64,000 nucleotides of DNA, from NCBI GenBank assembly GCA_905234145.1, contig CAJOGK010000001.1, positions 1-64,000 on the forward strand, given 5' to 3'. Source of the DNA: an uncultured Prevotella sp. (GTDB taxonomy: Bacteria; Bacteroidota; Bacteroidia; Bacteroidales; Bacteroidaceae). Each line of letters begins with the position of its first letter. The first letter of the stretch is position 1. Positions 9,543 through 20,866 of this stretch are shown in pieces. The notes under the pieces are model-generated. The model did not search any database, was not told the origin of the DNA, and saw only the letters and a program-made list of their open reading frames with translations. A program made the translations under genes and the position numbers.

Positions 9543-10613
9543 ATGAAGAAAGTTTTAAAGTTTGTGCTATTTGGCATACTGGGACTGGTGATCGTTGCAG
9601 GCGTGCTGATAGGGTTAGAGTTTGGCCCACTGATTAGGGGCGCCATGTCGTGCGAGAAACTCGACGAAGGCCTTTACTATATGGAGTACAAGGGCGATGA
9701 CGGTTTCGATGCCCTGATGAAGAAAGGCGGATTTGAGAAAAGCGACGATATGGTAGGCTATATCATCGAGTTCCTGTCGAGGGGACACTACAAGCCAGAG
9801 GTGACGATCTCAGGAGAGCCCTACGGATGCTCTGCCCTCACGGTGAGTACACCCGATGGCGGTGTCATGATGGGCCGCAACTTCGATTTCCCATCAGCCG
9901 TTGGCGTTATTATGCATTGCATACCCGATAACGGCTATGAATCCATCACCACCTTCAACGCAGAGTTCTATGGATTTGGCGACGACTTCAAGCCAGAGGG
10001 ATTCAAGAACCAGTATATGTCGTTAACGGGGCTGTTTTTTGCCCTCGACGGCATCAACGAGAAGGGACTGGCCATTGCCGATCTGATGGCTGGCGACACG
10101 ACTCAGACCCATCAACGCACCGACAAGCCCGACCTTACCACATCAGCATCCATCTGCTATCTGCTGAAGAATGCAGCCAACGTCGACGAAGCCATCATGC
10201 GATTAAAAGAAATCGACATGCACTCCGACATCGGTTCAGCCCATCATTATGCGATGGCCGATGCTTCGGGCAGAAGTGTCGTCGTAGAATATGTCGACAA
10301 TCAGATGGTAGTGGTAGAATCGCCCGCTGTAGCCAACCACTATCTTTGTGAACAGAAGCTGAACGTAGGTCTGAAAGAGGGCGATAACCGCTATGCCAAC
10401 CTCTGCGAGCGTTACGACCAAGCGGATGGTGTGATGACCAGAGAACAACTGCTAGAAGCCATTGCAGAGGTATCACAACCACAGCGAGACGGTTTCCTAG
10501 GTACAGCTTGGACGATGATCATGGATTTAACGAATCCCACCGTTACCTATGCATCCCGCCGCCATTTCGGCAAGCCATTTACTTTTCAACTGTCAAAAGC
10601 AAAAAAGGAATAA
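9543..10613 (+). CDS. Linear amide C-N hydrolase / choloylglycine hydrolase-like (Ntn) protein with N-terminal TM
   Basis: EPYGCSALTVSTPDGGVMMGRNFDFP pattern of the C-N hydrolase family. Confidence 0.75.
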   Translation: MKKVLKFVLFGILGLVIVAGVLIGLEFGPLIRGAMSCEKLDEGLYYMEYKGDDGFDALMKKGGFEKSDDMVGYIIEFLSRGHYKPEVTISGEPYGCSALTVSTPDGGVMMGRNFDFPSAVGVIMHCIPDNGYESITTFNAEFYGFGDDFKPEGFKNQYMSLTGLFFALDGINEKGLAIADLMAGDTTQTHQRTDKPDLTTSASICYLLKNAANVDEAIMRLKEIDMHSDIGSAHHYAMADASGRSVVVEYVDNQMVVVESPAVANHYLCEQKLNVGLKEGDNRYANLCERYDQADGVMTREQLLEAIAEVSQPQRDGFLGTAWTMIMDLTNPTVTYASRRHFGKPFTFQLSKAKKE

Positions 10614-10616
10614 AAA

Positions 10617-10648
10617 AAATGCGGGTGGCCATTTGACCACCCGCATTT
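10617..10648. terminator. Bidirectional rho-independent terminator
   Basis: AAATGCGGGTGG-ccatttga-CCACCCGCATTT, A-tract upstream and T-tract downstream, between convergent genes. Confidence 0.9.
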
Positions 10649-10664
10649 GATTTTTTGCTTTTTG

Positions 10665-11090
10665 TTATGCGATATCAATCTGACGTGATACCTTAACTTT
10701 CTCTTCAACGATCTTGGGGAGTTCGACGGTCAATACGCCGTGCTCTACCTTGGCGGAGATGTCCTCCTTCTTTACATCGTCTGGCAGGATCAATGTCTGC
10801 TCGAACTTTGAGTAAGAGAACTCACGACGCAGGTAGCGCGTGTTCTTATCTTCCTCCTTCTTCTCGTTCTTGCTCTCCATCTTGATGATCAGGTTGCCCT
10901 CATCATTGATATGTACGTTGAAGTCCTCCTTCTTCATGCCCGGTGCTGCTAGTTCTACAGTATATGCCTTGTCGCTTTCTTTCACATTGATGGCTGGAGC
11001 CGTGCAATTTGCCTTTGGCATAAAGTCTGTATCAAACAAATCATTGAAAACACTAGGTATCCAACTGTTACTTCTCATTACTGGCATCAT
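10665..11090 (-). CDS. Hsp20 small heat shock protein
   Basis: alpha-crystallin domain; KAYTVELAAPGMKKEDFNV and GVLTVELPK motifs. Confidence 0.92.
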   Translation of the reverse strand: MMPVMRSNSWIPSVFNDLFDTDFMPKANCTAPAINVKESDKAYTVELAAPGMKKEDFNVHINDEGNLIIKMESKNEKKEEDKNTRYLRREFSYSKFEQTLILPDDVKKEDISAKVEHGVLTVELPKIVEEKVKVSRQIDIA

Positions 11091-11192
11091 AATTTTTACC
11101 TCCTAATTCTATTTTTAAATTGTTATACATGTTATCTTTTTTGTGATTGCCTTTCGGCGCTCACCAGACAACATGCAAGCAATTTTTTCACG

Positions 11193-14100
11193 TCATTTTG
11201 TCATAATCTCGCGACAAATTGTCAGAGCAGAGGCAACAGAGTCTACTGGAGAGATAACCACAGAGTGCTTACCATTGGCCTCGCGGAAGTTGCACTGTCG
11301 AGGATGACTGGATACATAGTTGAGTATCTTGCCAAAGGCATCGCTCTGATAGTAAGGACTATCGGGATTGTTCACAAAATAGAAATACATCTTACCTTGT
11401 TTCAGCATGAGTTTCTCGATACCCAGCTGCTTGCCCAAAACACGAACGGAAACGACACGAATCAATTCTTCGGCCACATCGGGAATAGGGCCAAAGCGAT
11501 CGATCAGTCGTTGGCGATAGGCTTCCAAATCGTTTTCAAGATGATTGCTGTTGGCCAGATTGTCGAGTTCGCGATAGAGCAACATACGCTCAGAATCGCT
11601 TGGCACGTACTGATCGGGGAAGTACATCTCAATATCGGATTCGAGGGAACAATCGTCAACGAAGAATTGATAGTTTATAGCTGATAGTGGATAGTTATGA
11701 TTACTATCAGTTGATTTTGGTTCACTATCTACGATCTCATTGCGCAGTTCTGCCATGGCCTGATTGAGTATCTTCTGATAGGTTTCGTAACCGAGATCGG
11801 ATATGAAACCGCTCTGCTCGGAACCCAACAGATTGCCCGCACCACGGATATCCAAATCTTGCATGGCGATGTTGATGCCAGAACCGAGATCGGAGAAATT
11901 CTCAAGGGCTTCAAGGCGACGGCGGCTATCGGCAGGAAGTGAGGCCAATGGGGGCGCCAGGAGATAACAGAAAGCCTTGCGATTGCCACGACCTACACGG
12001 CCACGCATCTGATGAAGATCGGAAAGGCCGAAATAATGGGCACCATTAATGATAATGGTGTTGGCATTGGGGATATCGATACCATTCTCGACGATGGTGG
12101 TAGAAAGCAGCACATCGTAATCGTAGTTAGAGAAATCGAGCACGATTTTCTCGAGTTCGTCGGGCTTCATCTGTCCATGACCGATGGCCACACGGGCATC
12201 GGGGATGTACTTATGAATCATATCGGCAATCTCCTGCAACTGGCTGATACGATTATTCACGAAATAGACCTGACCATTGCGCGACATCTCGAAATTGATG
12301 GCATCGGTGATAATCTCTGCCCCGAAGGTATGAATCTCTGTCTGAATGGGGTAACGATTGGGAGGTGGCGTCTGGATAACACTCAAATCGCGGGCACCGA
12401 CCAAAGAGAACTGGAGGGTACGGGGAATGGGGGTGGCCGACATGGTCAGCGTGTCGACATTCGACTTCATCTGGCGCAGTTTCTCCTTGGTAGACACGCC
12501 AAACTTCTGCTCCTCGTCGATAATCAGCAAACCAAGATCCTTAAACTTAACTGTTTTGCCTATCAGCTTATGCGTACCTATTATAATATCTATCTTGCCC
12601 TCTGCAAGGTCTTTCAATATTTCGGTGGTCTGCTTGGCAGATTTGGCACGCGTCAGATAATCCACACGCACAGGCATATCCTTCAGACGGCTGGTAAACG
12701 TACGATAGTGCTGATAGGCCAGCACCGTGGTAGGTACCAATACGGCCACTTGCTTGCTATCGGTAGCTGCTTTGAAAGCTGCGCGCACGGCAACCTCGGT
12801 CTTACCAAAGCCCACATCGCCACACACCAGACGGTCCATCGGAAGGGCGCGCTCCATATCGGCCTTTACATCCTGCGTGGCCTTCAACTGATCGGGGGTA
12901 TCTTCATAAAGGAAGCTGGCCTCCAGCTCATGTTGCAGATAACTGTCGTGGCTAAAGGCAAAACCCTTTTCGCGACGACGCTTGGCATAGAGCTTAATCA
13001 GGTCGCGAGCGATATCCTTGATATGTTTCTTGGTGCGCTCTTTCAGTCGCTCCCACTGGCCTGTGCCCAAAGCAGAAAGACGAGGGCCCTCACCATCACC
13101 CTGAGACTTATACTTGGAAACCTTATATAAAGAATGGATGGATACGTAGATACTATCGCCATGCTGATAGAGGATCTTGATCATCTCCTGAAAGACCTCC
13201 TCCCCTGCAGCATTCTTGACTGGCATGCGAACCAAGCCACCAAACTTACCCACACCATGATCGACATGTACCACATAATCGCCGATCTCAAACTGCTGAA
13301 TCTCTTTCAGCGTGAGCGCCATCTTACCACTACGGGCCTTGTCGCTCTTGAGGTTATACTTATGGAAACGGTCGAATATCTGGTGATCGGTAAAGAAACA
13401 GATACGCAGATCATCGTCGGCAAAGCCCTCGTGGAGGGTCTTCTGTACGGGGGTGAATGATAATTTTGCTCGTTCGGCAAAAATATCTTTCAGGCGCTCA
13501 TTCTGCTTCTGGCTGTCGGCAAGGATATAGATTTGGTAGCCTTGCAACAGGTAATCTTCGAACGACTTGGAAAGCAGGTCGAAATTCTTGTGGAAGAGAG
13601 GCTGAACGGATACGTGGAAGTGAAGAGTAGAGAACTGCGCATTACCGGATGAGGGACGATGGCCGAAATCGATACGACGGAAGGTATCGGCATCGCTCAG
13701 GAACTGCAAGCCCGTAATAAGTTGGGATTCCTTACGCAACTGGCGCTCAATCTCTTTTTGTTCTACCTCGGTAGCACTTTCCATCTGTTCCATCTTAGCC
13801 TGAGCAGAGAAGCCCTCCTGATAGGTACGGTCGATAGCATCGCGCACATACAAATAATCCTTTGTGACCAAAATCAGATCTTCAGGCGCGAATGAGAGGA
13901 AGGGCACCTTATCCTCAGCCACAACGGCCAGTTCGGGCACGATCTCTATCCTATCGCGCTGCTCCTTGGAAAGCTGGTCTTCCACTTCAAAGGTACGAAT
14001 GGAGTCGATATCATCGCCAAAAAAGTCGATACGATAGGGGTATTCGCAACTAAAAGAATAAACATCGAGGATAGAGCCGCGCAGAGCAAACTGACCGGGT

Positions 14101-14625
14101 TCGTAGACGTAATCCACTTCTTTGAAGCCAAACTCCCTGAGTGTTTTCTCTATATCGGAAATGTTGATGGTCTGATCTTTCTCTAATACTAATGTCCGCG
14201 TGTCGAGACTCTTCTTTGAGACCACCTTTTCGGCCAAGGCCTCGGGATAGGTTACAATATAGAGGTGAGGAGAGGTTAGTGTTAGCTATCGCGGTAAGAA
14301 CTTCCGTGCGGAGGATTTCGCTGGCGGCATCGCGCTGGGCGTATTTTACCGCTCTGCGATAACTGGACGGGAAAAACAGCACATCGCGCGTACCCATCAA
14401 CTGCGTTAAGTCGTGATAGAAATAGCCTGCCTCTTCGGCATCCTGCAAGATGAAAAGCATGCGAGACGGACATTTCTCAACGAGACTACTAAACAACATG
14501 GGGGCAGAAGAGCCCAATAAACCATCGAGGAAAATGTTACGAACTGACTTTTTCCCCAACTCCTTTGCCAGTGCCGACACCTGCGGCAACTGCGCATATA
14601 ATTTCTCTAAATCTTGTATATTCAT
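11193..14625 (-). pseudogene. mfd: Transcription-repair coupling factor Mfd, split by an apparent frameshift near 14255-14275
   Basis: ORF 14050..14625 carries the Mfd N-terminus to ...EVLTAIANTNLSSPLY; ORF 11193..14237 continues in another frame (TYPEALAEKVVSKK...) through the D2, RID, helicase and C-terminal domains. Confidence 0.85.
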
Positions 14626-14638
14626 CGCGAATCGGGTG

Positions 14639-14646
14639 CAAAATTA
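14639..14646 (-). promoter_or_regulatory. Bacteroidota -7 box TAATTTTG upstream of mfd
   Basis: CAAAATTA on + strand. Confidence 0.45.
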
Positions 14647-14698
14647 ATAAAAAAAACTCAAATCCTCAATTTAATTTGGTATTTTACACACTTATTCG

Positions 14699-14706
14699 TA
14701 ACTTTG
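14699..14706 (+). promoter_or_regulatory. Bacteroidota -7 box TAACTTTG with TTTG at 14674-14677
   Basis: upstream of the glycosyltransferase gene. Confidence 0.5.
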
Positions 14707-14727
14707 CAGCGCAAAATCAATAAAAAG

Positions 14728-15474
14728 ATGCATCAAAGCGATAGTATTGTTATTATACCTACTTATAACGAAAAGGAGAATATCGAGAAAATTATCCGTG
14801 CGATATTCGCCCTAGAGAAGTGTTTCCACATTCTGGTAATCGATGATGGTTCGCCCGACGGCACTGCAAATATCGTAAAAGGCTTGATGACGAGCGAATT
14901 TGGAGATCGCCTCTTTATTTTGGAGCGCCAAGGCAAATTAGGTCTGGGCACTGCCTACATCGCAGGTTTTAAGTGGGCTTTGGCACATATTTATGATTAC
15001 ATCTTCGAGATGGATGCCGACTTTAGTCACGACCCCAACGATTTACCAAGACTATACGCGACTTGCCACGACGAGGGGTACGATATGGCCATCGGTAGTC
15101 GTTATGTGACGGGTGTAAACGTGGTAAACTGGCCTATCGGCAGAGTCTTGATGAGCTATTTTGCCTCGAAATACGTCAAGTTCATAACAGGCTTTAAGGT
15201 TCACGATACCACGGCTGGATTTGTTTGCTACAAGCGCCGTGTACTGAACACGATTGAACTCGACAAGATTCGTTTTAAGGGCTATGCCTTCCAGATTGAG
15301 ATGAAGTATACCACCCATAAGATCGGTTTCAAGATTAAAGAGGTATCTGTGATCTTCGTGAACCGTCGCGAGGGCACCAGCAAGATGTCGGGCGGTATCT
15401 TTGGCGAGGCGCTCTTTGGTGTCATGAAGCTGAGATGGGACGGATGGACAAGGAAATACCCTCGTATTAGTTGA
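14728..15474 (+). CDS. Polyprenol/dolichyl-phosphate mannosyltransferase-like GT2
   Basis: IIPTYNEKENI, VIDDGSPDGTA, FEMDADFSHDP, IGSRYVTG motifs. Confidence 0.88.
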   Translation: MHQSDSIVIIPTYNEKENIEKIIRAIFALEKCFHILVIDDGSPDGTANIVKGLMTSEFGDRLFILERQGKLGLGTAYIAGFKWALAHIYDYIFEMDADFSHDPNDLPRLYATCHDEGYDMAIGSRYVTGVNVVNWPIGRVLMSYFASKYVKFITGFKVHDTTAGFVCYKRRVLNTIELDKIRFKGYAFQIEMKYTTHKIGFKIKEVSVIFVNRREGTSKMSGGIFGEALFGVMKLRWDGWTRKYPRIS

Positions 15475-15500
15475 TAGTTTAGAGTTGATAGTTGATAGTT

Positions 15501-16262
15501 ATGATAACACTGCTATATAGGATTTATCAATTATTCATTGGCTTGCCGATATTGGTGCTGATTACGATTATCACCGCACTGGAGGTAGGTATTGGCACGA
15601 CCATAGGCGACGGCCACTTCTGGGGCTATTACCCAGGTCGCTGGTGGGCTAAAGTCATTGTAAAAACACTCCTGATACCCATCACGGTAGAAGGTCGCGA
15701 GCATTTGGAGAAAAACCAGAGTTATGTGTTCGTGAGCAATCATCAAGGATCGTTCGACATCTTCTTGATTTACGGATACTTAGGCCGTAACTTCAAGTGG
15801 ATGATGAAACAACAGTTGCGCAAGATTCCGTTTGTAGGCTATGCCTGCGAGAAATCACACCAGATATTCGTAGACAAGCGTGGCCCCAAAAAGATTCGCA
15901 AGACCTACGAGAATGCGCGCGAGATTCTGAAAGAAGGCTATAGCGTAACGGTATTCCCAGAAGGCGCCCGCTCATTCACTGGTCACATGGCACACTTTAA
16001 GAAAGGGGCCTTTGCACTGGCCGATGAACTGCAGTTGCCGGTGGTACCTCTTACCATCAACGGTTCGTTTGATATCTTGCCTCGCATGAAGGGCTTTAAC
16101 TTTATCAACTGGCATCCGATGAAGTTGACCATTCACCAACCCATCTATCCGATAGGACAAGGACCTGAGAACATTGAGGCTACATTGCGCCAATCGTACG
16201 ATTCCGTGATGTCGGCACTCGAACCAAAATATCAAGGTTTTATTGAAAATCCAGATCAATGA
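15501..16262 (+). CDS. plsC: 1-acyl-sn-glycerol-3-phosphate acyltransferase
   Basis: SNHQGSFDIF (NHxxxxD) and FPEGARSF motifs. Confidence 0.88.
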   Translation: MITLLYRIYQLFIGLPILVLITIITALEVGIGTTIGDGHFWGYYPGRWWAKVIVKTLLIPITVEGREHLEKNQSYVFVSNHQGSFDIFLIYGYLGRNFKWMMKQQLRKIPFVGYACEKSHQIFVDKRGPKKIRKTYENAREILKEGYSVTVFPEGARSFTGHMAHFKKGAFALADELQLPVVPLTINGSFDILPRMKGFNFINWHPMKLTIHQPIYPIGQGPENIEATLRQSYDSVMSALEPKYQGFIENPDQ

Positions 16263-17458
16263 TCGCACGTTCATTACCTTTATTCCTGCTATTGGTCATT
16301 ATACCTTATTTATATATTGACCTGAGATATCTGCGCCGCAAATCGTGGTGGAAGCGATTGCTTTGGTGGCTTACAGGCATCGGCATGATTGCCTATACGG
16401 TGTATCTGGCTTTGGAACGCGATTTCATCCCCAGCGGTGATCGCATCTATATCCTGTACGCCTATCTTATGCTGCTGGGCGCCTTTATCATTCCCATGTG
16501 CACCTTTATGCTGTGTTCACTGATTGGCAAAGGGTGCTCTAAACTTGTAAGAGCCAGCAAAGGCGAGAAGAGCCAGCAGCGTTCTGCCAGGAATTATGGC
16601 AATCTAGTGGGCATCGTCAGCATCCCTGTCGTATGGTTTATCCTCTTCTGGGGTGCCTTCATCGGGTTCAACAAGTTTGACGTAAATCATATCGAATACG
16701 AATCAGAAGCGATACCAAAGGCGTTTGACAATTATCGCATCGTGCTGTTTTCGGATGCGCACGTTGGAAGTTATCTGAAGCACAATGCCTGGGTACTAGA
16801 GCAAGCTGTGGACAGTATCAATGCCCAGGAGCCTGACATGATAGTATTTACGGGCGATTTGCAGAATATCCAACCTCAGGATTTGTATCCGCACATGGAT
16901 GTATTAAGCAAACTGAAGGCGAAGGATGGTGTATTCTCTGTACTCGGTAACCACGACTATGCTGAATATGTAGGTTGCGATGATGCCAGGAAAGTGGCCA
17001 ATTGCCGAGAGACGAATAGTCTGGAGAGACAACTCGGATGGACACTCTTGCTGAATGAGCATCGCCTGATAGAGCGCAACAAGGCGCACATCGTGCTAGC
17101 AGGCATGGAAAACGATGGCGACGGCAAGCATTTCCCGCAAAAAGGCGATATCGACAAGACGTTAGAGAATGTAAAGGAGGGTGATTTCATCCTGATGCTT
17201 GAACATGACCCATCAGCTTGGCGAAGAAAGATTATTCCCGATGGGCGCGCTCAACTAACCTTCAGTGGTCACACACATAATATGCAGTTCGCCCTGTTTG
17301 GCTGGAGTCCGATGTCGATAACCGGCAAGGAGGTTAACGGCTGGTATAAGGAAGGCGAGCAGTCACTTTTTGTAACGGCAGGTCTTGGTGGTCTTATCCC
17401 CTTCCGCTTTGGCGCTACAGGTGAGATCGTGGTGGTAACTTTGAAATCTAATAATTAG
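16259..17458 (+). CDS. Membrane-anchored metallophosphoesterase (YkuE/YaeI-like)
   Basis: SDAHVGS, FTGDLQN, LGNHDY, LEHDPSAW, SGHTHNMQ. Confidence 0.88.
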   Translation: MIARSLPLFLLLVIIPYLYIDLRYLRRKSWWKRLLWWLTGIGMIAYTVYLALERDFIPSGDRIYILYAYLMLLGAFIIPMCTFMLCSLIGKGCSKLVRASKGEKSQQRSARNYGNLVGIVSIPVVWFILFWGAFIGFNKFDVNHIEYESEAIPKAFDNYRIVLFSDAHVGSYLKHNAWVLEQAVDSINAQEPDMIVFTGDLQNIQPQDLYPHMDVLSKLKAKDGVFSVLGNHDYAEYVGCDDARKVANCRETNSLERQLGWTLLLNEHRLIERNKAHIVLAGMENDGDGKHFPQKGDIDKTLENVKEGDFILMLEHDPSAWRRKIIPDGRAQLTFSGHTHNMQFALFGWSPMSITGKEVNGWYKEGEQSLFVTAGLGGLIPFRFGATGEIVVVTLKSNN

Positions 17459-17463
17459 TTATT

Positions 17464-18099
17464 ATGCCTCGTAAGACTAACGGAATAGAAATTGAAATAC
17501 ATCCTCGTCCCACCAAAGGTGAAGACGGCAAGCCCCTACTCTACGTACGTCCTGCAAAAGGGAGAAAGAAAAGTTTCAAGGAACTCGAGAACTTCTGCAA
17601 TAAGTATCGTGGGATACGTACAGGCGAGCTCATACAAGTATTTGACGTAGTGAAAGAGGTTTTAGGCCTCTGGCTTTCTGATGGTTATCGTGTAGAAACA
17701 CCCCTTGGATCCTTTGCTCCAAAACTGAAATTATTGGGCGAGCATACAGACCCAAAGACTATTCAAGGTAGGGATATTGCCTATGCAGGCATTGAGTTTA
17801 TCCCCTCAAAAGAATTTTATAAAGAGGCAGGCAATAACCGTGAGGGCTACCGCAAGAGCCAAGCTCCTGTAGGAAACAGCCAGATGTATGATGCCAAAGC
17901 GATGGATGAGGCGCTTCGTCGCAGTCTCAGACTGGGATATGTGACAATTCCTGAGTTTATGATCTACAGCGGACTGAAGCGCGATTCAGCCAAGACCTAT
18001 CTCGACAGCCTCTGCAAAGGTGAGCATCCCCACCTTTGGAAGGTGCGCGAAAGCCGCCGCTGGCTCTACTTCCCCAAGAAACAAACTCCAAAGGAATAA
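17464..18099 (+). CDS. HU-like DNA-binding protein with extended C-terminus
   Basis: Bacteroidota HU-family pattern; extra C-terminal ~70 aa. Confidence 0.7.
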   Translation: MPRKTNGIEIEIHPRPTKGEDGKPLLYVRPAKGRKKSFKELENFCNKYRGIRTGELIQVFDVVKEVLGLWLSDGYRVETPLGSFAPKLKLLGEHTDPKTIQGRDIAYAGIEFIPSKEFYKEAGNNREGYRKSQAPVGNSQMYDAKAMDEALRRSLRLGYVTIPEFMIYSGLKRDSAKTYLDSLCKGEHPHLWKVRESRRWLYFPKKQTPKE

Positions 18100-18113
18100 A
18101 AATCAGAATCGAG

Positions 18114-18190
18114 CGGGCGCTCCTATATAAAAGGCCGTTCGCTCGCAGACATAAGGGCGCCCGCCCGCATTGATGCGGCCGAGCGTCCTT
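18114..18190. terminator. Structured GC-rich intergenic region ending in CTTTT; possible terminator
   Basis: GCGGGCGC/GCGCCCGC arms, CCGCAT-TG-ATGCGG hairpin (18165-18178), CGCTCG/CGAGCG arms. Confidence 0.4.
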
Positions 18191-18304
18191 TTCTTATTAC
18201 TCTGGGGTTCTCTCCCTGTTACTCCGTAACGCTTTCCTTGTTACATAGGCATACTTCCCCAGCTAGTACGTATTCCTTCCGTAGCCACTGCTTTGGCGTG
18301 TCAG

Positions 18305-20848
18305 TTAGAACGCGCCAGTATCTGTGTCCTTGTTCAGGAGCTTGCGCTTCAACTTCAGGTTCTTACCGCTGGAGAAGTCGTAACTGAAGCCAAGGACAAA
18401 CATCGACTTGTTGTCGTCAATCCAAGTCTTGTTGGTACTTTGCAAGATGCTTGTGGGAAGACTATTGCCTGAATAGCGGGCACGGGTCAGAAAGAAATGG
18501 CACCTTGCAAAGATGCGCAGTGGTTTCTTCTGCCAAAAGACTTGGAGATGTGAACGGTTCTCGCCAGTATTAAGCATGGAACCGTTTAGTCGCTTTGCTA
18601 CAATCTTTCCATTATAGCTGGCTCCCCAATGCCCCTTGTGGAACTCGATGCCGTATTGGAAAGGGACTGCCGTATGGTGGTAGTATCCGATAACAGGACT
18701 GCTGACAGTCTGATAGAGCACGTCACACTGTATAAAGAGTGTAAGCATATCATTGCTCAACGGATTCAGGATCAGTTGCCAAGTTGTACCAAGGTCTGAG
18801 GCATAGTTGGCATTCTCCATCATGCCTACGATATACTTTGCGCCATTGATGGTCTGTTCGGTATAATACGTGCTGATGGGAGAGTCGTGATAGATATAGC
18901 CTGCAATGGCATTTAGCTTGAGCCACTTTAGTTTCCATCTGGCGATAATCTGTGTCGAATAGTTATTGTAGCTCTTCAGGTCTGGATTACCTATCGTCAT
19001 CACATTTGGAATCACATGACTGGCATTGTTGCTAAGCTCTGAGATGGTGGGGGTACTGGTCCATGATGAGGTCTCCCATTGAATGCTCAAGCTTTTGGAG
19101 GGATTAGTGCTCAGCACCAGCTTGGGTGTGAAGAGCCAACGGGAGTCGTGGGCATAGTCGTTGTTCTGCGTCACTTGCTTCGCGCCTGCTCCGATGCGGT
19201 ACATTAGCTTCTTCCACATGCCGCTATATTCCGCGTATATATAATGCTGATAACTGGCTGACGAGTAATCATAGTCCCTGTAGTTGGAGAGCACGTTGCT
19301 GATGGTGGCCTTCGAACGTCCGAACGTTCCGCGATAGCCAAGGCTGAGATTGCCCGTCTTCCACTTCTTGGTGTAGGCCAGCTCACCGATGAAAGAGTAT
19401 TTGTTGTTCTTCTGGTTCACCTTGTCTGTGAGCAGACTGCTTCCGTCGCTTAGGTCCTTGTCTGCTTTCTCATTCTCAGAGTCTACGTGATAATAAGTCC
19501 CCACGAGGTCGATGGCGAGCTCCTGATTCTCGGGCAGGGTCTTCTGGAGATAGATATTCAGGCTGGGCCCGAATGTGTTGGCACTGCTACTGAATGTTCC
19601 TTCGCCTTTAGTATTGGTGTTGGCGGAGTTGATGGTGATGTCCTCAGATCCGTCGCTATGATAGTGGTTGAAGGTTGGTGTAGCTGTTAACTGCACGGCA
19701 AAGTCATTGGGTTTATTATAGGTGTATTTGATGACAGGGTCGCTCCACGTATAGCCGAACTTGTCGTGGCGATGGTCTTCGTAGTGGGTTTGCACCCCGT
19801 TTAGGAGATAGTCGTAGGTATGCTCACTATATCGCTTGGTGTAGTCTCTGAGATTGAACGTATAGGAGAGAGACAGCTGATGGTTGCCAGAGGTCAGATT
19901 CAGGTAGGCTTCATCATTGCTGAAGCCTGTTGTGAAGGCTGTGCAGGCTTCGACACCTGCGTTCACGCCATTGTCCATCCTCTTGGTGATCACGTTGATC
20001 AACGTACCTGCATCAGCATAGCGGGCAGGGGGAATGTTGTAGTATTCCACTTTTGAAATTTTATTGGCAGGAATACCTTTCAAGTCGATGTCAGAGCCGC
20101 TGATACCATTAATCAAGATTTTTACATCACCGCCATCCATGCGCTTAATCTTGTTATTAATGGGGTCAATCTTCAGATCTTCCACATGCTCCAACAAGTC
20201 GCGTACATTACGGGCTTGCCTGATCTGCTCAGTTGAGAAGGTATGTACGCTCTTGTCCACGTAGTTCATGATATGCGTGCCATCCACTGTTACGCCTTTG
20301 ATGGTGTATTGGGCAGGTTTCATCTGGATTCTGCCGATATCGCCCACTTCGCATGTGTGGGAAATGGTCTCGTAGCCTATAAATGAACACTTGACGATCA
20401 CCCGATAGGCATCTGTGGGTATCACGAAATCGCCTGCCTCATTGCTCACGCCACCACCGATGAGAGAGGAATCGGAAGGGTTGAGCAGTGAAATATTGGC
20501 ATAGGCGAGTGGATGTTGGTGCTCATCAATCAGGCGGCCTTTCAAGTGTCGCTCCGTCTTGTGGGTACACTCCACGAAATACTTCTCACCGTCTCTGACG
20601 ATGCGGACTGGATAGAAGCCGACAACCTTCATCAGGGCATCGTCAAGGCTGAGGTGCTCTAATTGACAGGTAACGGTGAAGTCCTCTAAGTCGTTATAGA
20701 CGAAAGATATCTCGTGACGATTTGTGGCTGTATTCAAGTCTTCGAGCACACGACTTAACGACTGATTCTTGTAGTTACGTGTTATTTTCTGCGCTTGGGT
20801 CATGCTTACTACTGCACACAGCAGTAGCAGAATATATAGTTTTCTCAT
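18305..20848 (-). CDS. TonB-dependent outer-membrane receptor (STN, CarboxypepD_reg-like, plug, beta-barrel)
   Basis: signal peptide, STN-like NLEHLSLDDALMKVV, plug motifs VKILINGISGSDIDLKGIP, barrel-like repeats. Confidence 0.85.
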   Translation of the reverse strand: MRKLYILLLLCAVVSMTQAQKITRNYKNQSLSRVLEDLNTATNRHEISFVYNDLEDFTVTCQLEHLSLDDALMKVVGFYPVRIVRDGEKYFVECTHKTERHLKGRLIDEHQHPLAYANISLLNPSDSSLIGGGVSNEAGDFVIPTDAYRVIVKCSFIGYETISHTCEVGDIGRIQMKPAQYTIKGVTVDGTHIMNYVDKSVHTFSTEQIRQARNVRDLLEHVEDLKIDPINNKIKRMDGGDVKILINGISGSDIDLKGIPANKISKVEYYNIPPARYADAGTLINVITKRMDNGVNAGVEACTAFTTGFSNDEAYLNLTSGNHQLSLSYTFNLRDYTKRYSEHTYDYLLNGVQTHYEDHRHDKFGYTWSDPVIKYTYNKPNDFAVQLTATPTFNHYHSDGSEDITINSANTNTKGEGTFSSSANTFGPSLNIYLQKTLPENQELAIDLVGTYYHVDSENEKADKDLSDGSSLLTDKVNQKNNKYSFIGELAYTKKWKTGNLSLGYRGTFGRSKATISNVLSNYRDYDYSSASYQHYIYAEYSGMWKKLMYRIGAGAKQVTQNNDYAHDSRWLFTPKLVLSTNPSKSLSIQWETSSWTSTPTISELSNNASHVIPNVMTIGNPDLKSYNNYSTQIIARWKLKWLKLNAIAGYIYHDSPISTYYTEQTINGAKYIVGMMENANYASDLGTTWQLILNPLSNDMLTLFIQCDVLYQTVSSPVIGYYHHTAVPFQYGIEFHKGHWGASYNGKIVAKRLNGSMLNTGENRSHLQVFWQKKPLRIFARCHFFLTRARYSGNSLPTSILQSTNKTWIDDNKSMFVLGFSYDFSSGKNLKLKRKLLNKDTDTGAF

Positions 20849-20866
20849 GATGGTATTCTGCTATTA

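Noticed and set aside
12012-13130. 372-aa plus-strand ORF
   Set aside because: Antisense to the well-supported Mfd helicase coding region; no family resemblance
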